Origin: Isoetes taiwanensis
Lineage: Eukaryota > Streptophyta > Lycopodiopsida > Isoetales > Isoetaceae
Direction of reading: 5' to 3'
DNA: 64,000 nt
Assembly: GCA_021234155.1 (NCBI GenBank)
Contig: JAJEKV010000131.1
Location: forward strand, 62,001-126,000
Below the pieces are notes generated by a model. It saw only the letters and a program-made list of their open reading frames with translations. It was not told the DNA's origin and ran no database searches. Of the stretch, positions 1 to 11,035 are shown piece by piece. A program made the position numbers and the translations under genes. The first letter of the stretch is position 1. The number at the start of each line of letters is the position of its first letter.

Positions 1-275
1 AGCCCTGCTTAACACCAACTGTACTTTCTACTTTGTGGCTCTGATCAAAGGGAAAGGCGAGCTCAACAAGAACCTGCTGATAGAGACATGCCACTGCTTC
101 CCGCAACTCCAATGGTATAGCTATAGCCTCTAACCTAGTTTGCAATTTGTCTCTATGTACTCTGTCAAACGCCTTTGACAGATCCATAAAGGCACAATAC
201 ACCTTATTTCCTCTTCCCTTAGCGCTTTCTGTGATCACCCGCAAGGTAACAAGATGATCAACTTTGCCAAATAAG
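1..275 (-). mobile_element. LINE reverse transcriptase fragment (runs off the window edge)
   Basis: Read on the minus strand, this codes for the central fingers and palm of a non-LTR reverse transcriptase: a VDHLVTLRVI block, then FMDLSKAFDRV with the first catalytic aspartate (motif A), then STVGVKQG (motif B) at the window edge. The YADD motif would lie outside the window. The order and spacing are those of LINE ORF2, and the same blocks occur in the LINE at 59.3-60.0 kb. Upstream on the minus strand the matching endonuclease and ORF1 remnants lie at 740-1,530, so this is probably one element interrupted by the insertion at 360-735. It is degenerate and not functional. Confidence 0.85.
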
Positions 276-359
276 TAAATGGGTCATTCAAACTTAAATC
301 CTCTTCATCATAAACTCCTTCAGGAACTAAAGGGGCAAAACAAACTGCTGCAATATATA

Positions 360-735
360 CAGGTGAGGCACCTCCTTTTATTTTAATCCACACAAAGGCT
401 TTTCATCTTGCAGCAGGGTGGTTGCGTTGGACTATCTGGAAAACACGAAGACTGGTAATCTGTAAAGGTTTGGATGTGGCAGATAACCGCGTTCTCCAAG
501 AAGCTCAAGGTCGCATTGCTAAGTCGTACCAATGTTCTTCACTTGCTCCTCGTAAGAGGCAATTAATCTTTGAGGAGTATTTGGATGTGCGCTCTTATGC
601 TTAGGCAGGTTGTTTCATTCAGTGGGTCTCTGCTTATCCGCTGAGTTATTCCTGTCTTTGCACTTGTATTTGATTCTTTGATTAAATAAAGTCTGACGTC
701 CTTCAACAAAAAAAAAAAAAAAAAAAAAAAAAAAA
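360..735 (+). mobile_element. 5'-truncated LINE 3' end with poly(A) tail
   Basis: The plus strand codes for a short segment containing WTIWKTR, like the W..WK.RN region at the end of plant LINE ORF2, with a stop at 602-604. An AATAAA polyadenylation signal (685-690) is followed by a pure A-run at 708-735. This is the structure expected of a 5'-truncated retroposed LINE 3' end. It lies inside the minus-strand LINE whose fragments flank it on both sides, so it is the younger insertion. The 5' boundary near 360 is uncertain. Confidence 0.65.
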
Positions 736-797
736 CATACACTAGTTGTGTCTACTAGCCCTAACAACTATAATATTCTTGCAAACATGTTTTCGTG

Positions 798-1041
798 CAA
801 AGCAAGCTATCCCACCAAAGCCTCTCCCTTTAGCTCCTCTTTTCTCATTCCATAATGTATGCACTTTCTCAAAGCCATTAATCTCTCCAATTAGCACCTT
901 CGTGTTCCCAAATTTCTACAAAGCAAGCTATCCCACCAAAGCCTCTCCCTTTAGCTCCTCTTTTCTCATTCCATAATGTATGCACTTTCTCAAAGCCATT
1001 AATCTCTCCAATTAGCACCTTCGTGTTCCCAAATTTCTACA
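798..1041. repeat. 122-bp tandem duplication inside the LINE
   Basis: Two adjacent, essentially identical copies of a 122-bp unit (798-919 and 920-1,041), starting CAAAGCAAGCTATC. The unit is part of the LINE endonuclease region, so the duplication postdates insertion of the element. Near-identity suggests it is recent. Confidence 0.95.
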
Positions 1042-1152
1042 AAAATAATCAAAATCTTTTACTGCTTCTTGAACAGTGATCAACTTTCTGCAGCTAAGAC
1101 TATGGATGTTCCGTATGCCAAACCTAAGGGTCTTGAGTTCCTAGAAGCGATC

Positions 1153-1322
1153 TCGCACTATAACTCTACCGCCCTGGATATATGCATGTTTGCCCATTGC
1201 TTTAAGTTCCTTCACCTCAGTCAATAAACTCTGCAATTCGCACTATAACTCTACCGCCCTAGATATATGCATGTTTACCCATTGCTTTAAGTTCCTTCAC
1301 CTCAGTCAATAAACTCTGCAAT
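1153..1322. repeat. 85-bp tandem duplication inside the LINE
   Basis: Two adjacent 85-bp copies (1,153-1,237 and 1,238-1,322) beginning TCGCACTATAACTC, with two substitutions between them. They cover the ORF1 C-terminal coding region of the same dead LINE. Confidence 0.95.
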
Positions 1323-1539
1323 TCCATTTGCTGCTTGGGACTTAGATCCTCTTATCCATAGTTTTTGCCCTTTTAAAGCACTTCTATTATGCAAGACTCT
1401 ATTTCGAGCTTCCACATCTCGAAAGCGCATGATTATAGGCCTAGGCAGCGTATAAGAAACTTTACCAGAAACTTATTGCAGCGGCCTTGCGAACAACTTG
1501 CTTTTGTATCTTGTGAGTTAGCTTTAAATCATCTCTACA

Positions 1540-2990
1540 ATTTCCTCTTTTTCCATCTCACATTTTCGAGTGTTTCGACCATGTTCTAAAGGTAACCCAC
1601 TTAGCCATTTGAGCTTGGAAGAGGAGTTAGGCTACTTTGGCAGGTCGAAGGCAAAATGAGTACTGGTAGGAGGATTAAGATGTAGCCTCCAATTCTATGT
1701 ATATCCAAAAGATTAAGCACAAGATGCATAGGGGTTGCCCTTTACAAATTCAAGGCTTCTAGACTCCAGGCTAATTGGAAAGGCTCTTGCTAGAATAAAG
1801 TCCACAGCTGAGGATTCGGAGTTGTCTACAAACAATAGAATCAATGGCTCCTCTATAAAACATAAAAACAGGGTAAAAGATATTCTGTCGCATCCGCCTA
1901 TCACGCTTCAACACATGGCAAGAATTCTTTTAAAGAATGTTGAATGAAAATCAAGTCACGGAGGTCTAATAGTTTTACTCAGCGTTCTCCTCTTGAGCGA
2001 CGGTTTCAACAGACAATCTGCACTTTTACCTTGCATTCTCTCCACTTTCACCCTACAATCTATAATTTTACCTTCCATTCTCTCCAATTTCACCATGCAG
2101 AATATCTTTCACCCTGTTTCCACCTCGAAATTCACCCTGTTTCCACCTCGAAATTCAGACCGGGGTGTGGTTCTTGTATACATAGATATGGGCAAGTGGA
2201 GCTTTCTGCGTCAAACAGCTTATACTTATTTACATTCGTTTGTACTTTCACATTCTAGCTTCTTAGGATATCAACATTATCAACATGATTCAACGTTCGA
2301 ACCCTAACAAAACCCTGCCAAACACACCCTCAACGTCAAATTAATTACATACTAAGGTGTGAATATTTGCCTTAAAAGTGGCAAACATTGCAAGGTTCTC
2401 TTGCAGTTAAAGCGTACCAACGTAATAGACTCCTCAATTAGGATCACATTTTCCGTACCCAATGATGGACAGTGCTAAATTATACAAAGAATTAGCTGGT
2501 CATGCAGAAATAATCAGCATGCCTTTCTGGAAAGACATAGGTTTACGAATCGGCCAATTAAAGCAAGTCCCCAGTGGCACTCTTCTCGCAATCATAAAAG
2601 CGCCTTTGATGAAATGACATAGCTGCAAGGATGGTTAACAGCAAGCGCAAGAAATGCAAAGACAGGAAAGCTTCTTAAATTGTGTGAATGTAAGTCAGTC
2701 TTGTCCAGTAAGTTATTTTTCACACCATATTATGAGCTTCATTTCCAACTTTCCTACTAAATTTAGACATGGCCTGCCTTCAGCTGTTATTATTTTGTGC
2801 TTAGGCCTTGTTCCCAAATGCACTGGAAGCATAAGTCCTTACTACTTCTCTTTCCTCATCCTTGTACCTTTGAATTTAATCAAACAGTTCAGTGTCACTT
2901 CCCGCATCCAATCAATACAAGCATGAACATTAAAGGCTGCACATAATAAGAAGTCAAACTCTGTTATGCACTTCGTATACTCTGCACATC
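1540..2990. other. Gene-poor stretch
   Basis: I see no conserved coding region here. A pyrimidine-rich section at about 2,000-2,160 contains a short direct repeat (TTCACCCTGTTTCCACCTCG, twice in tandem near 2,108-2,155). It may be the decayed 5' region of the LINE to its left, but nothing diagnostic remains. Confidence 0.5.
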
Positions 2991-2991
2991 T

Positions 2992-4235
2992 TCAATCTAC
3001 TGACAGGCACAATGACCATGCTTTAGCAGTTCTCTGTTTCTTTATATACACTGTCCTTAGTCCAGCTTTGCAGTACCCATCAATGAGGATGCTGTAGGCA
3101 ATGACATCAAGGGCGCAACCTCTTTTAGATGCCTCCTGGACAAGATCTCGGGCTTCTTCAACTTTTCCAGCCTTACAAAGACCATCCAAAAGTGCACCAT
3201 ACATCACAATATCAGAAATGCAGCCTCACTCTGTTGCCCCTTTTAACACCATAGAAGCATCATCAAGAAATCCAGCCTTACAAAAAGCATTTAAAACAAT
3301 GGTATACCTGAAGACCTATGGCAAGCAACCTTTTTTAGCCATTGTTTGGAGAACACTGCAAGCTTCAAAAAGTCCATCTGCCTGGCCCATTCAGATATGA
3401 GTCATAAGTTACAACAGTTGGAACACACTTATTTGCAGACATGTCCCCCAAAAGCTTCTTAGCCTTGTCCATCTGGTGAGTCTTGCAAAGACCATTCATA
3501 ATAGAGTCATACGTAAAAGCATTCAGTGAGCTTTTGAACCATTTCCTCAAAAACTTTATATGCTTCTGTGACTTAAATAGCCTTACACATGCCATCCATA
3601 AAAGTGCTATAAGTTACAACATCTACACCCTCTGGATACCATCTCATCAAAAAGTTTTTGGGCAGCACCTACATTTCCAGATTTGCATAGTCCATCCAAT
3701 ACGATACTATATGTGATAATATCTGGATTTACACCCATTCCTATGAAAAATTTTTGAGCTTCATTTACTTGACTAGAAGTCCATTAAGATAGCTATTATA
3801 AGTGACTATGTCTGGCACACAACCACATTCACCCAGCTGTTCAAAGAGCTTTCGTGCCTCATCAATTTTATTGAATCTACACAGACCATTTAGAAGGGAT
3901 TTATAAGTTATAGCATTGGGTGCACAACCACATTTACACATCTCATCAAATATTTCATAAGCCTTGTCCAAGTTGCCTGCTCTAGCAAAACCATTGATGA
4001 GAGAGGTGTAAGTCACAACAGTGGGCTTGCACCCTGTCTTCCTCATTTCCTCTAGTAATTCATAACCTGAGGTTAATTTGTCTGTCTTGCAGTATCCATC
4101 AAGCAGAGTATTGTATACTACCACATCAGGGGGACATTTTACTGTTCCCATTTCTAAGAACAAATGTGCAGCCCTATCAATTTCACCTACTTTGCAAAAT
4201 AACAACTTAACTACTCTGAAAATGAAAACAGAAGG
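2992..4235 (-). pseudogene. P-class pentatricopeptide repeat (PPR) pseudogene
   Basis: The minus strand codes for at least ten consecutive 35-residue PPR motifs of the P type, with repeated cores such as VVYNTLLDGYCK, VVTYTSLINGFARAGN, ITYKSLLNGLCR and DIVTYNSYLNGL. P-class PPR proteins are organellar RNA-binding proteins. Here the frame breaks at least three times (near 3,765, 3,600 and 3,365-3,210). The 5' end starts in the middle of a motif (LFCKVGEIDRAAHLF) after non-coding sequence, and no transit peptide is present. It is therefore a 5'-truncated, frameshifted relic lying just downstream of, and co-oriented with, the ClpT-like gene. A multi-exon live gene is unlikely because breaks fall inside motifs. 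Confidence 0.85.
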
Positions 4236-4263
4236 AAAATGATAGCTGGAAACGTTACATAAA

Positions 4264-4352
4264 GGGGCAACCCGAGGCGACACTCAGAAACATTACACAA
4301 AAGGCCAACCCGAGGCGACACTCAGAAACATTACACAAAAGGCCAACCTCGA
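4264..4352. repeat. 38-bp tandem repeat (2.3 copies)
   Basis: A 38-bp unit containing CAACCCGAGGCGACACTCAG occurs twice in tandem from about 4,268, with a partial third copy. It lies between the PPR relic and the last exon of the ClpT-like gene, in what is probably that gene's 3' flank. Confidence 0.85.
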
Positions 4353-4481
4353 ATGGTTTGCCACATCAATTGTATATGCTTACCAAAATATAAGCAAGAT
4401 CCTACAAAAACAGCTCACAACTACATCTATACAAAAAGCAACTTTTCTACAAGAAGCTCCCCCAAACTCTGACAAGTATTG

Positions 4482-5849
4482 TCAATCCATTTGAAGTGTT
4501 CCTCCTTTTATCTGTAAACAAAGATCCACAATATTTAGAGATCCCAAGCAACATCTTTTGTTTTGCATTATTACATTAATTATTCCTTACCGCGGTCATG
4601 AGCTCATTGGCATTCTCCTCATTGAAACCTAGGGCTGCAAGTACCTGTTGTCCAGCGGAGCCCTTCTGGTTCCATAATCCAAGAAGCAACAACGTCGCTG
4701 TTACCTCACCTTTGCAACCTGAAAGTGAAGAACTAGTTTCATAATCAAACAATTGAATCTAAAACTTTCTCTCATGATTCATTAACCAATTTACTCTGAC
4801 AAATTTCGTCATAAATGGTTCAAACTTCAGGCCGCTACATCTGGCAACACAGATTAATTAATGACAGATAGACTGGACAATCTAATGACATTAGAGGAAC
4901 ATTTCAATTTATACCCTTTGACATGTCCTATAGATGAAGCTAGAAAAAAATCTGCACATTACCAATCTTTTTATGTTCACTAACAGCCCAGTCGAGCGCT
5001 TTCTGTGCAGGCTCAGTAAGGGGTGGATGCTCAGGACTAAAAAAGTACATATCAGCCTTTCCAAGCACTCTAATAATCTCTTCCCGGACTCTAAACATAG
5101 TGACACCATTAGCCCGCAAATAACGTGCAGCATAGCTTGTGCCTGAGAAGGTATTCCCAACAGATCAGTCTCAAATCAGGCATTTTAAACTATAAGCTTC
5201 CACTTCGTGAAAACACCCAATTTTGGCACGAATATTTTCCAGGGAAGTGAATTTACCTTCAGTAAGCATCCCCATCAGTAATGCCTCAGTTCCAGTGGTT
5301 GGATATTTCAACTTGCGTGCTTCTAATTCAGCCATGCTAAATGACTTGATAGCTCTTGCAGACCATCTATCAGCGAAATCATTTTATTTATCAGTTGGTC
5401 ACAACTAGTAAAAACTTAATAAGTATATCTATTACCTAATGCATCTGCCTTAAAGGTGGAACTACTCACTTGGCTTGACCACCTTGAAGAATCGATTCTG
5501 GATTCCTACGGAGATAGAGCAACACCAACAAACCAAATTAGTAGCTTGCTCCCCTGCCCAAATTACATAACACAAGGATAAGAACCACATACGCAGTAGG
5601 AAGGACCATGGCAACAATGCGGGACAGTCGCAGAGAGCGATTCTCGACATTTGAAGCTGTCAAGGAAAGAGATGGGAATGGGAAACCTAGCAACTGACTC
5701 CTCCCAAAACCAGCTGACCTCGCATTTCCATGTCTGATGCGAGCTGACGAAGACGAGGTGAATGTGGAAAATTGGAATGGAGAATTCGAAAGCAGGGAGA
5801 CAGCTTCAACCTTGATGCCATGGCAGGCAAGCGAGGCCGCCATATCCAT
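4482..5849 (-). CDS. CLPT: Plastid Clp protease accessory subunit, ClpT1/ClpT2-like
   Basis: Six exons on the minus strand: 5,593-5,849, 5,470-5,505, 5,257-5,366, 4,963-5,142, 4,591-4,718 and 4,482-4,511, all with GT-AG borders. They join to 741 nt, a continuous 246-codon frame. Residues 1 to about 85 are Ser-rich, Arg-rich and low in acidic residues, like a chloroplast transit peptide. The mature part has the family hallmarks KWSARAIKSF (from residue 98), YPTTGTEALLMG, KADMYFFSPEHPPLTEPA and LGLWNQKGSAGQQ, which make up the double ClpN-like fold. ClpT proteins bind the rings of the stromal ClpPR protease and help its assembly. Length is normal for the family. The start at 5,849 is the first ATG; a second ATG two codons on is also possible. 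Exon 6 adds only nine residues and the stop. Reading through the exon 5 donor would instead give a short VRNN tail, so the C-terminus is the least certain part. Confidence 0.92.
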
Positions 5850-5932
5850 AGCTCCAGCTCCTCGGTTTTAGGGTTTGCAGGTAGAAAAGATTCGATTCGA
5901 ATACTTATCAGTGCTCGGATTTGAAGGTCTAA

Positions 5933-6052
5933 TTTTTGGGTTGCCCCTAGGGGGGCAAACCCTTGTTTATGTGCGGTATAGAATATCCCTAGGATATGCT
6001 GGTGACTGCTACAAACCTATTCTTCCCTGTAAATTCTCGGTCACCTGCGTTC
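5933..6052. repeat. Dispersed repeat with GTTGCCCCTAGGGGGGCAAAC palindrome, copy 1
   Basis: About 110 bp here match 17,418-17,552. Shared blocks are GGGTTGCCCCTAGGGG, ATATGCTGGTGACTGCT or its near-variant, and TGTAAA(T/C)TCTCGGTCA. The left end is a near-perfect palindrome around CCCTAGGG. The element is short, non-coding and lies just upstream of the ClpT-like start on the opposite strand. I cannot assign it to a known class. Confidence 0.75.
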
Positions 6053-7336
6053 TGGATCAGGGATGCTTGAACCGGCTAATTGAGAAGACAGACGAAGCTC
6101 CAATCTTGCATTCCTTATTTCTGTGTGTGCCACAGGCTTTTGGTGTTACATGTTACAGCTCCCTAAAGATTGCAGTTTTGGAGCTTTGAGCTCCTCATTT
6201 TGTCGTTTTGTTAAATATGAAATGTTGAATGCCCGCACCCTAAAACTAAACAGTGCCTTGTGTGGGTGAATGCGTGATTGGATTCTTGAAATTTCTGGTA
6301 AAAAGCCTTGTTGACTCCAGGAGAACATTGGCTCGTGGTCGTCGACCATCTTAGAATTTGCGAGGGTTTGACTAGAACTATGCCATGCGGGGTTTCTCCA
6401 TCTTAAGCTGAAAATTCCACGATGCATTACCAAGTGTCCATCATTCTTTGTAGCTTTTGAGAAGCTAACTATGCCTTCTATATCCACGATGGGTATGCGG
6501 GAAATTGGGGCTAGCGAAATATGCTTGGCCCTAGAAAGATTCTATGAAGTAGTCTTGCGATTCAGTGCATGTTTTTCCATTTTCTCATTCGATGCATTAG
6601 AAAAAAATTGTATACAATGAGCCCCGTTGATCCCGAGGAATTGGGGAAGTCCGGGTTTCATTCATTTTGGGGCAACCCAAGAACAAATTTCAATGCATAG
6701 AATGAAGCCATGGAACTTCATGCAAGGTGAGACTTTTGCACTCATTGTTGCTTCTTTCCGGTTGTTTTGCTAACTCTACTATAAACAGGGATGAACTTGG
6801 ATCGACATTCCGGATATTTACATTGTTGTTTCAGAATTGGTGGTTTACTCTTGAAGAGCTTCTCTTTTTACTAGACCGGATATTTTCCAATTTTGCAAAC
6901 CATTTGGCGACTCAAACCACCAAGCACTTTGTGGAAATGGGGTGAGAACGACCTTTTTGCCTCTTAGCTTCAAACACGACAACACCACGGATGGCAACAT
7001 CCCTTTCCTTGGTTCTTCTTTGTAAGTTCATATTTGATATTTCCTTTTATTTGCTTCATTCGCTTCATAATTGATCTTCCCTTCAATCCCTTTTCACTTG
7101 GTTCATTCGCAGTGCACATGTCTGCAACATATCGCTTGGACATCCAACATATCGCTTGGACATCCTGGGAAACATGTACATAGTTCCCACATGCATAATA
7201 GGCATTATGGCAAAGTTTTGGAGTTCAGCTATGCATTCTAGCTATGTAGCCTTGGAGTTCAGTGATGCATTCTGGCTATGGCGGCTTCTGGGCCTTTGCA
7301 ATTTGGCAGTATGGCAGGCAGTGTTACTTTCTTCTC
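6053..7336. other. Gene-poor stretch
   Basis: No recognisable coding segment. It contains a small direct duplication near 7,125-7,165 (CAACATATCGCTTGGACATC twice) and ends at the poly(T) tract that marks the 3' end of the minus-strand LINE. Confidence 0.5.
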
Positions 7337-7734
7337 TTTTTTTTTTTTTTTTTTTTTTTGAAGGTGAGAGATGTTTTTTCCATTAATTAATTAAAGCCAT
7401 ACAGTAGTCTTACTAATGGGAGTAAAAGCTTCCACATTAGCATAGTGTTTAGTATAGTGATCCAAAAAGAGATTAGTAGTTGCATGTAATTAGCAACCAC
7501 TTCAAAAAAATAGCAACAGACAAGGAAGATAAATGAAATGTATATAGAATTCTGCTTTGCCCCCTATGAGAGAGCTCCAATAGATCTTGACCGAGATGCC
7601 AAGCAATGAGATCCAAAAAAACCTGCAAGAAGAACATGGACTTCCAAGTACCAGAGACTAATGTTAATCAAAGTAGACATATTATTGAGCATCAGCAGAT
7701 TTAAGTGGTTCATAATTTTAGGCTAATGTATGGA

Positions 7735-7802
7735 AGGAGGGATGACATGTGAAGTGGATCAGAAGAAAAAAGGGATGACATGTGAAGTGGATCAGAAGAA
7801 AA
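7735..7802. repeat. 33-bp tandem duplication in the LINE 3' UTR
   Basis: The block GATGACATGTGAAGTGGATC followed by AGAAGAAA occurs twice in tandem within the LINE 3' untranslated region. Confidence 0.85.
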
Positions 7803-7810
7803 TTGCAGAC

Positions 7811-8275
7811 TCATTGGTGCATGACCTGGTCAAAAATTCTGTTGTACACCCAGTAGAAGCCCTTGTCTGTTCCAAATTTGTAGCTGCTGTGTTCAGATCC
7901 ATTTTCCATGAACAAGTGGTGGCTGTCCTCCTTACCCATCAAGATCAGCAAGGTACCATAAAGATCTGCTAGCATCTTATGGGAGTAATACAACTCTCTG
8001 TATCTGCTCAACTGCCTATCCGTCAAGGAATAGTGATACATAAACAGGAAGTTGAATAGACAGTACATCTGCACAACCTCCCTGCAATACATTTTAGCCC
8101 AAGATTGTTCATTGCTATTCCTTCTGACCTCATATAATTTGATATCCTCATCTGATGCACCTGGCCCTGGTGGCTGCAGATCTGTAACCCCAGTGCTATT
8201 GTAGTACAGAGTTGCTTCGTGATAGCTCAGCATGGAGTCGAATTTATTTCTGCCCTCCCCTTTGAGAAATTCAAG
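7811..8275 (-). other. Unrecognised open segment downstream of LINE ORF2
   Basis: After the end of ORF2 the minus strand keeps a second open frame of about 150 residues with ordinary protein composition. It contains short blocks such as EYLEFLKGEGRNKFDS, LQPPGPGASDEDIKLYE and SLTDRQLSRYRELYY, and ends ahead of the 3' UTR. I do not recognise it. It could be a 3'-transduced host exon, a diverged ORF2 extension or a separate small LINE ORF. It is rich in Tyr, Met and Leu and lacks any zinc-binding or RNase H pattern that I can see. Confidence 0.4.
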
Positions 8276-11035
8276 ATATTCTATTAAGAAGATCAGAGAA
8301 AGGAGCATTAGAATTGACAACATGCAAATTTGAAGCAAAAATATTAAAACCACTAAAGAAATTGCCAATGTGATCCCAGCTCCTGTCATAAGAGTCAGCA
8401 AATTTATTTCTGTGAGCAGTAACATAAGCTTCTAAGTCTAACTGGAAACTCAATCTTGATCCAGAAAGTTGAGAATTTCTTATGACCATAAATAATCCTA
8501 TTTCTGGATTTCCAAATATTCCAGAGAGCAGTGAACATGATAGTATTTTTAAAAGCATCATTGCTCTGAATGCACTGGAGCAAATTACCTGCATTGTTGA
8601 CATTGAAGTAGTGACCAAATTTACTATAAAACCAATTCCAGAAGGTCACCAAATTTGGACAGTTAAAAATATGCTGCAAGGTTTCATCATGGGAACAATT
8701 GGAATGACATGCTGGCACTATATTTGGGTTTCTCTTAGCTACAGAAACAAGGTTAGGAAGACTGTTTTGGGCAATCAACCAAATGAAGTAGTTAACTTTA
8801 GGAGGACAGTAAGAATTCCATGTATTCCTGAACAAAGTTTTACACTCAGCTGCAGAGATAGACCATTTAATGCCAGCTTTGACAGGAGTGGCCTTATAAT
8901 TAATTTTGGCATAGACCTTACTGACCTTGTATGTACTGATGCCATTGATTTTCCAAAGAAGACTGTTGTCACAATTATCAATATTAGTACAAAGAGCAAG
9001 GGTATTTTTGAAATGAAGAAAAATAGCTTTGTCTGTCGAGGTGCCATGAATTAGCCTCCTTAAATTTGTCCAGGTAATGAATTGCCCATTACTGTAAAGA
9101 TTCCTGACAGCAGTAATTCCATGGGAGCTCCACTTCCTATAAGTTTTTGGATGCTTCAAAGCCAAAATATTTCCATCACGGTCTTTGAACCCAGCAGACC
9201 AAAAGAGGGAAGATTGCATGTTATGCTCTTGTAAATCAGATTCCTCAAAGCAATGATGAATAGCATTCTAGGCTTTGATTAAGTTGTGCATAAGGGGAGA
9301 TGTGTTCTTACCTGGATGAATGTTGCAAAAAGCAGACTCAGGCAGAGAGTGTTTAATGGAAGGGTGCCCTTGAGGATATGAACATGAGATCCAATGTCTA
9401 ATGAATATGGAGGCCATTGAATTATTACCAGCCAGAGTTCTCCAGATGAACTTACCAGCTAATGCACAAGCTTGAAGATACAGATTTTTGCATCCTAATC
9501 CACCTTCACTTTTGGATCGAGTGAGAGTGTCCCAGTTGACAGAATGGTTTCCATTCCAAATAAAATTTCTAATAGTCTTCTCCAACTCATTATAGATAGA
9601 TTTAGGGGCCACCAAAGCAGAGGAGAAGTATATGTGAGATGCTGCCAGAACAGAATTAGCAATTAGAGTTCTACCTGCTAGGGAAAGAGTGTTTCTAAAA
9701 ATATTCAACTTTTTCCTTATTCTCTGCAGAATAGGATCCCATAAGCCATTTATATTAGGATTCAGAGACAGGGGCATACCAAGGAGCTTAGTAGCTTGCA
9801 TTTCATTCAACACTTTGATGCCACATAAGGAGTCTCGAGTGTACTTTTATTGATATTCAAATATATTCCAGAGGCAGCTGAAAATAAGTCAATGATACTT
9901 AGGAAGTTGGCAATATTATCAGGCTTGGAATCAAGGAAAGCAAACGTGTCATCTGCATATTGGGAGATAATTAAGCTGCCCTTGTTGTGAGGGAGATCAA
10001 GTCCTTTGATTTTGCCACATTCCTGATTAAAGTCACTGCCTTAGTTAACAAATCAGCCACCACTAAAAATAAATATGGAGCTAAAGGGCAACCCTGTCTG
10101 ACCCCTTTGGCAAGCTTGAAAAAATTGGATGGTGAGTCATTTATAAGAACAGAAGAGTTGGCCATAGAGTTTAGGCCAAAGATGAGGGAAATTATTTTAG
10201 AGTTGAAGCCAATTTTAGTCAAAGCAAACTCAAGGAAATTCCAGTTGACAGAATCAAAAGCCCTTTTGAAGTCCAGTTTGAGGAGCACACATTTCTGAGA
10301 GGAGACTTTGTTCCAATGCAATCCCTCCATAGCTGTAATATAATTGTCAAGAATAAATCTGTTTGGTAAGAAAGCAGATTGCTTGATATCAATGTGCTGT
10401 TGGAGAAAAGGCTTAACTCTGTTGGCAATGATCTTTGCACAAAGCTTGTAAGTAGAGTTAGTTAAAGAAATGGGTCTCCAATCAGAGAAAGAGGCAGGCT
10501 TATCAACTTTAGGAATTAGAGTGATGAAACCAGCAGAGATGGAGGAGTGTAGATGGTCTGCCCTCCAAAAACCATGGACAAGCTTCACAATATCCACCTT
10601 TAATAAATCCCAAAAGTGCAAATAAAATTCGGGTGGAATGCCATCAGGTCCTGGAGATTTCCCTTTGTTGAAGCTCATGAGAACTCTGTAAATTTCAAGC
10701 TCAGAGGGGAGAGCAGCTATTGAATCATCCATAAGGCTATGATTGTTTGGAATGATCTTGTTTATTAAAGAGGTGAACTCAGCACTCTTCAAGGAAACAT
10801 CAGGACAATCAGGCTTTTCACTGAAAAGAGAAGCATACTGATCATGAAAGTATTTCTTAATCTCAGAAGGGGTATCAATGTTACCATTCTCAGATTGGAC
10901 ATGCACAATGGAGTTATTTAACATCCTATTTTTGGCAGTCCTATAGAAAAATTTTGAGCTACCAATATCCGTTTCCTTATTATATTTGATTTTGCATCTG
11001 ATAGCATAGCTCTTGGCCTCGAGGTCAAGCGAGAA

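Larger units (their letters stand above)
740..1530 (-). mobile_element. Degenerate LINE: ORF1 C-terminal part and endonuclease start
   Basis: On the minus strand, about 1,350-1,470 codes for PRPIIMRFRD and RNRVLHNRSALKG. After a one-base shift it continues LSPKQQMELQSLL, EVKELKA and IQGGRVIV, which is the L1-type ORF1 C-terminal pattern. Further 3' (745-1,060) is an endonuclease-like segment with a WNEKRGAKGRGFGGIACF block. Both parts carry tandem duplications (798-1,041 and 1,153-1,322) and frameshifts, so this is a dead copy. It is co-oriented with the reverse transcriptase fragment at 1-275. Confidence 0.7.
7337..11035 (-). mobile_element. L1-like LINE, 3' half: reverse transcriptase, zf-RVT, 3' UTR, poly(A)
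   Basis: On the minus strand the element starts abruptly in the endonuclease-RT linker (EAKSYAIRCK...SKFFYRTAKNRM) and runs through the RT: GKSPGPDGIPPEFY, ITLIPKVDKP, DWRPISLTNSTYK, LKLDFKRAFDSVNW, VRQGCPLAPYLF. After a frame break near 10,000 the catalytic QYADDT motif follows (about 9,945-9,965). A second piece (9,268-9,813) carries the thumb region. A third (8,404-9,219) carries the zf-RVT domain with the CPPKVNYFIWLI and LWNIWKSRNRIIYG blocks. The transcript end is a poly(T) run at 7,337-7,359 on the plus strand. The LINE is 5'-truncated in the linker and has at least three frame breaks, so it is inactive. Confidence 0.93.

Noticed and set aside
2283..2305. GTTCGAACCC resembling a tRNA T-arm (B box)
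   Set aside because: No A box or cloverleaf could be formed with the 70 bases upstream.
8482..9054. 190-codon plus-strand frame
   Set aside because: It is the reverse strand of the LINE zf-RVT region, which matches a known family on the minus strand.
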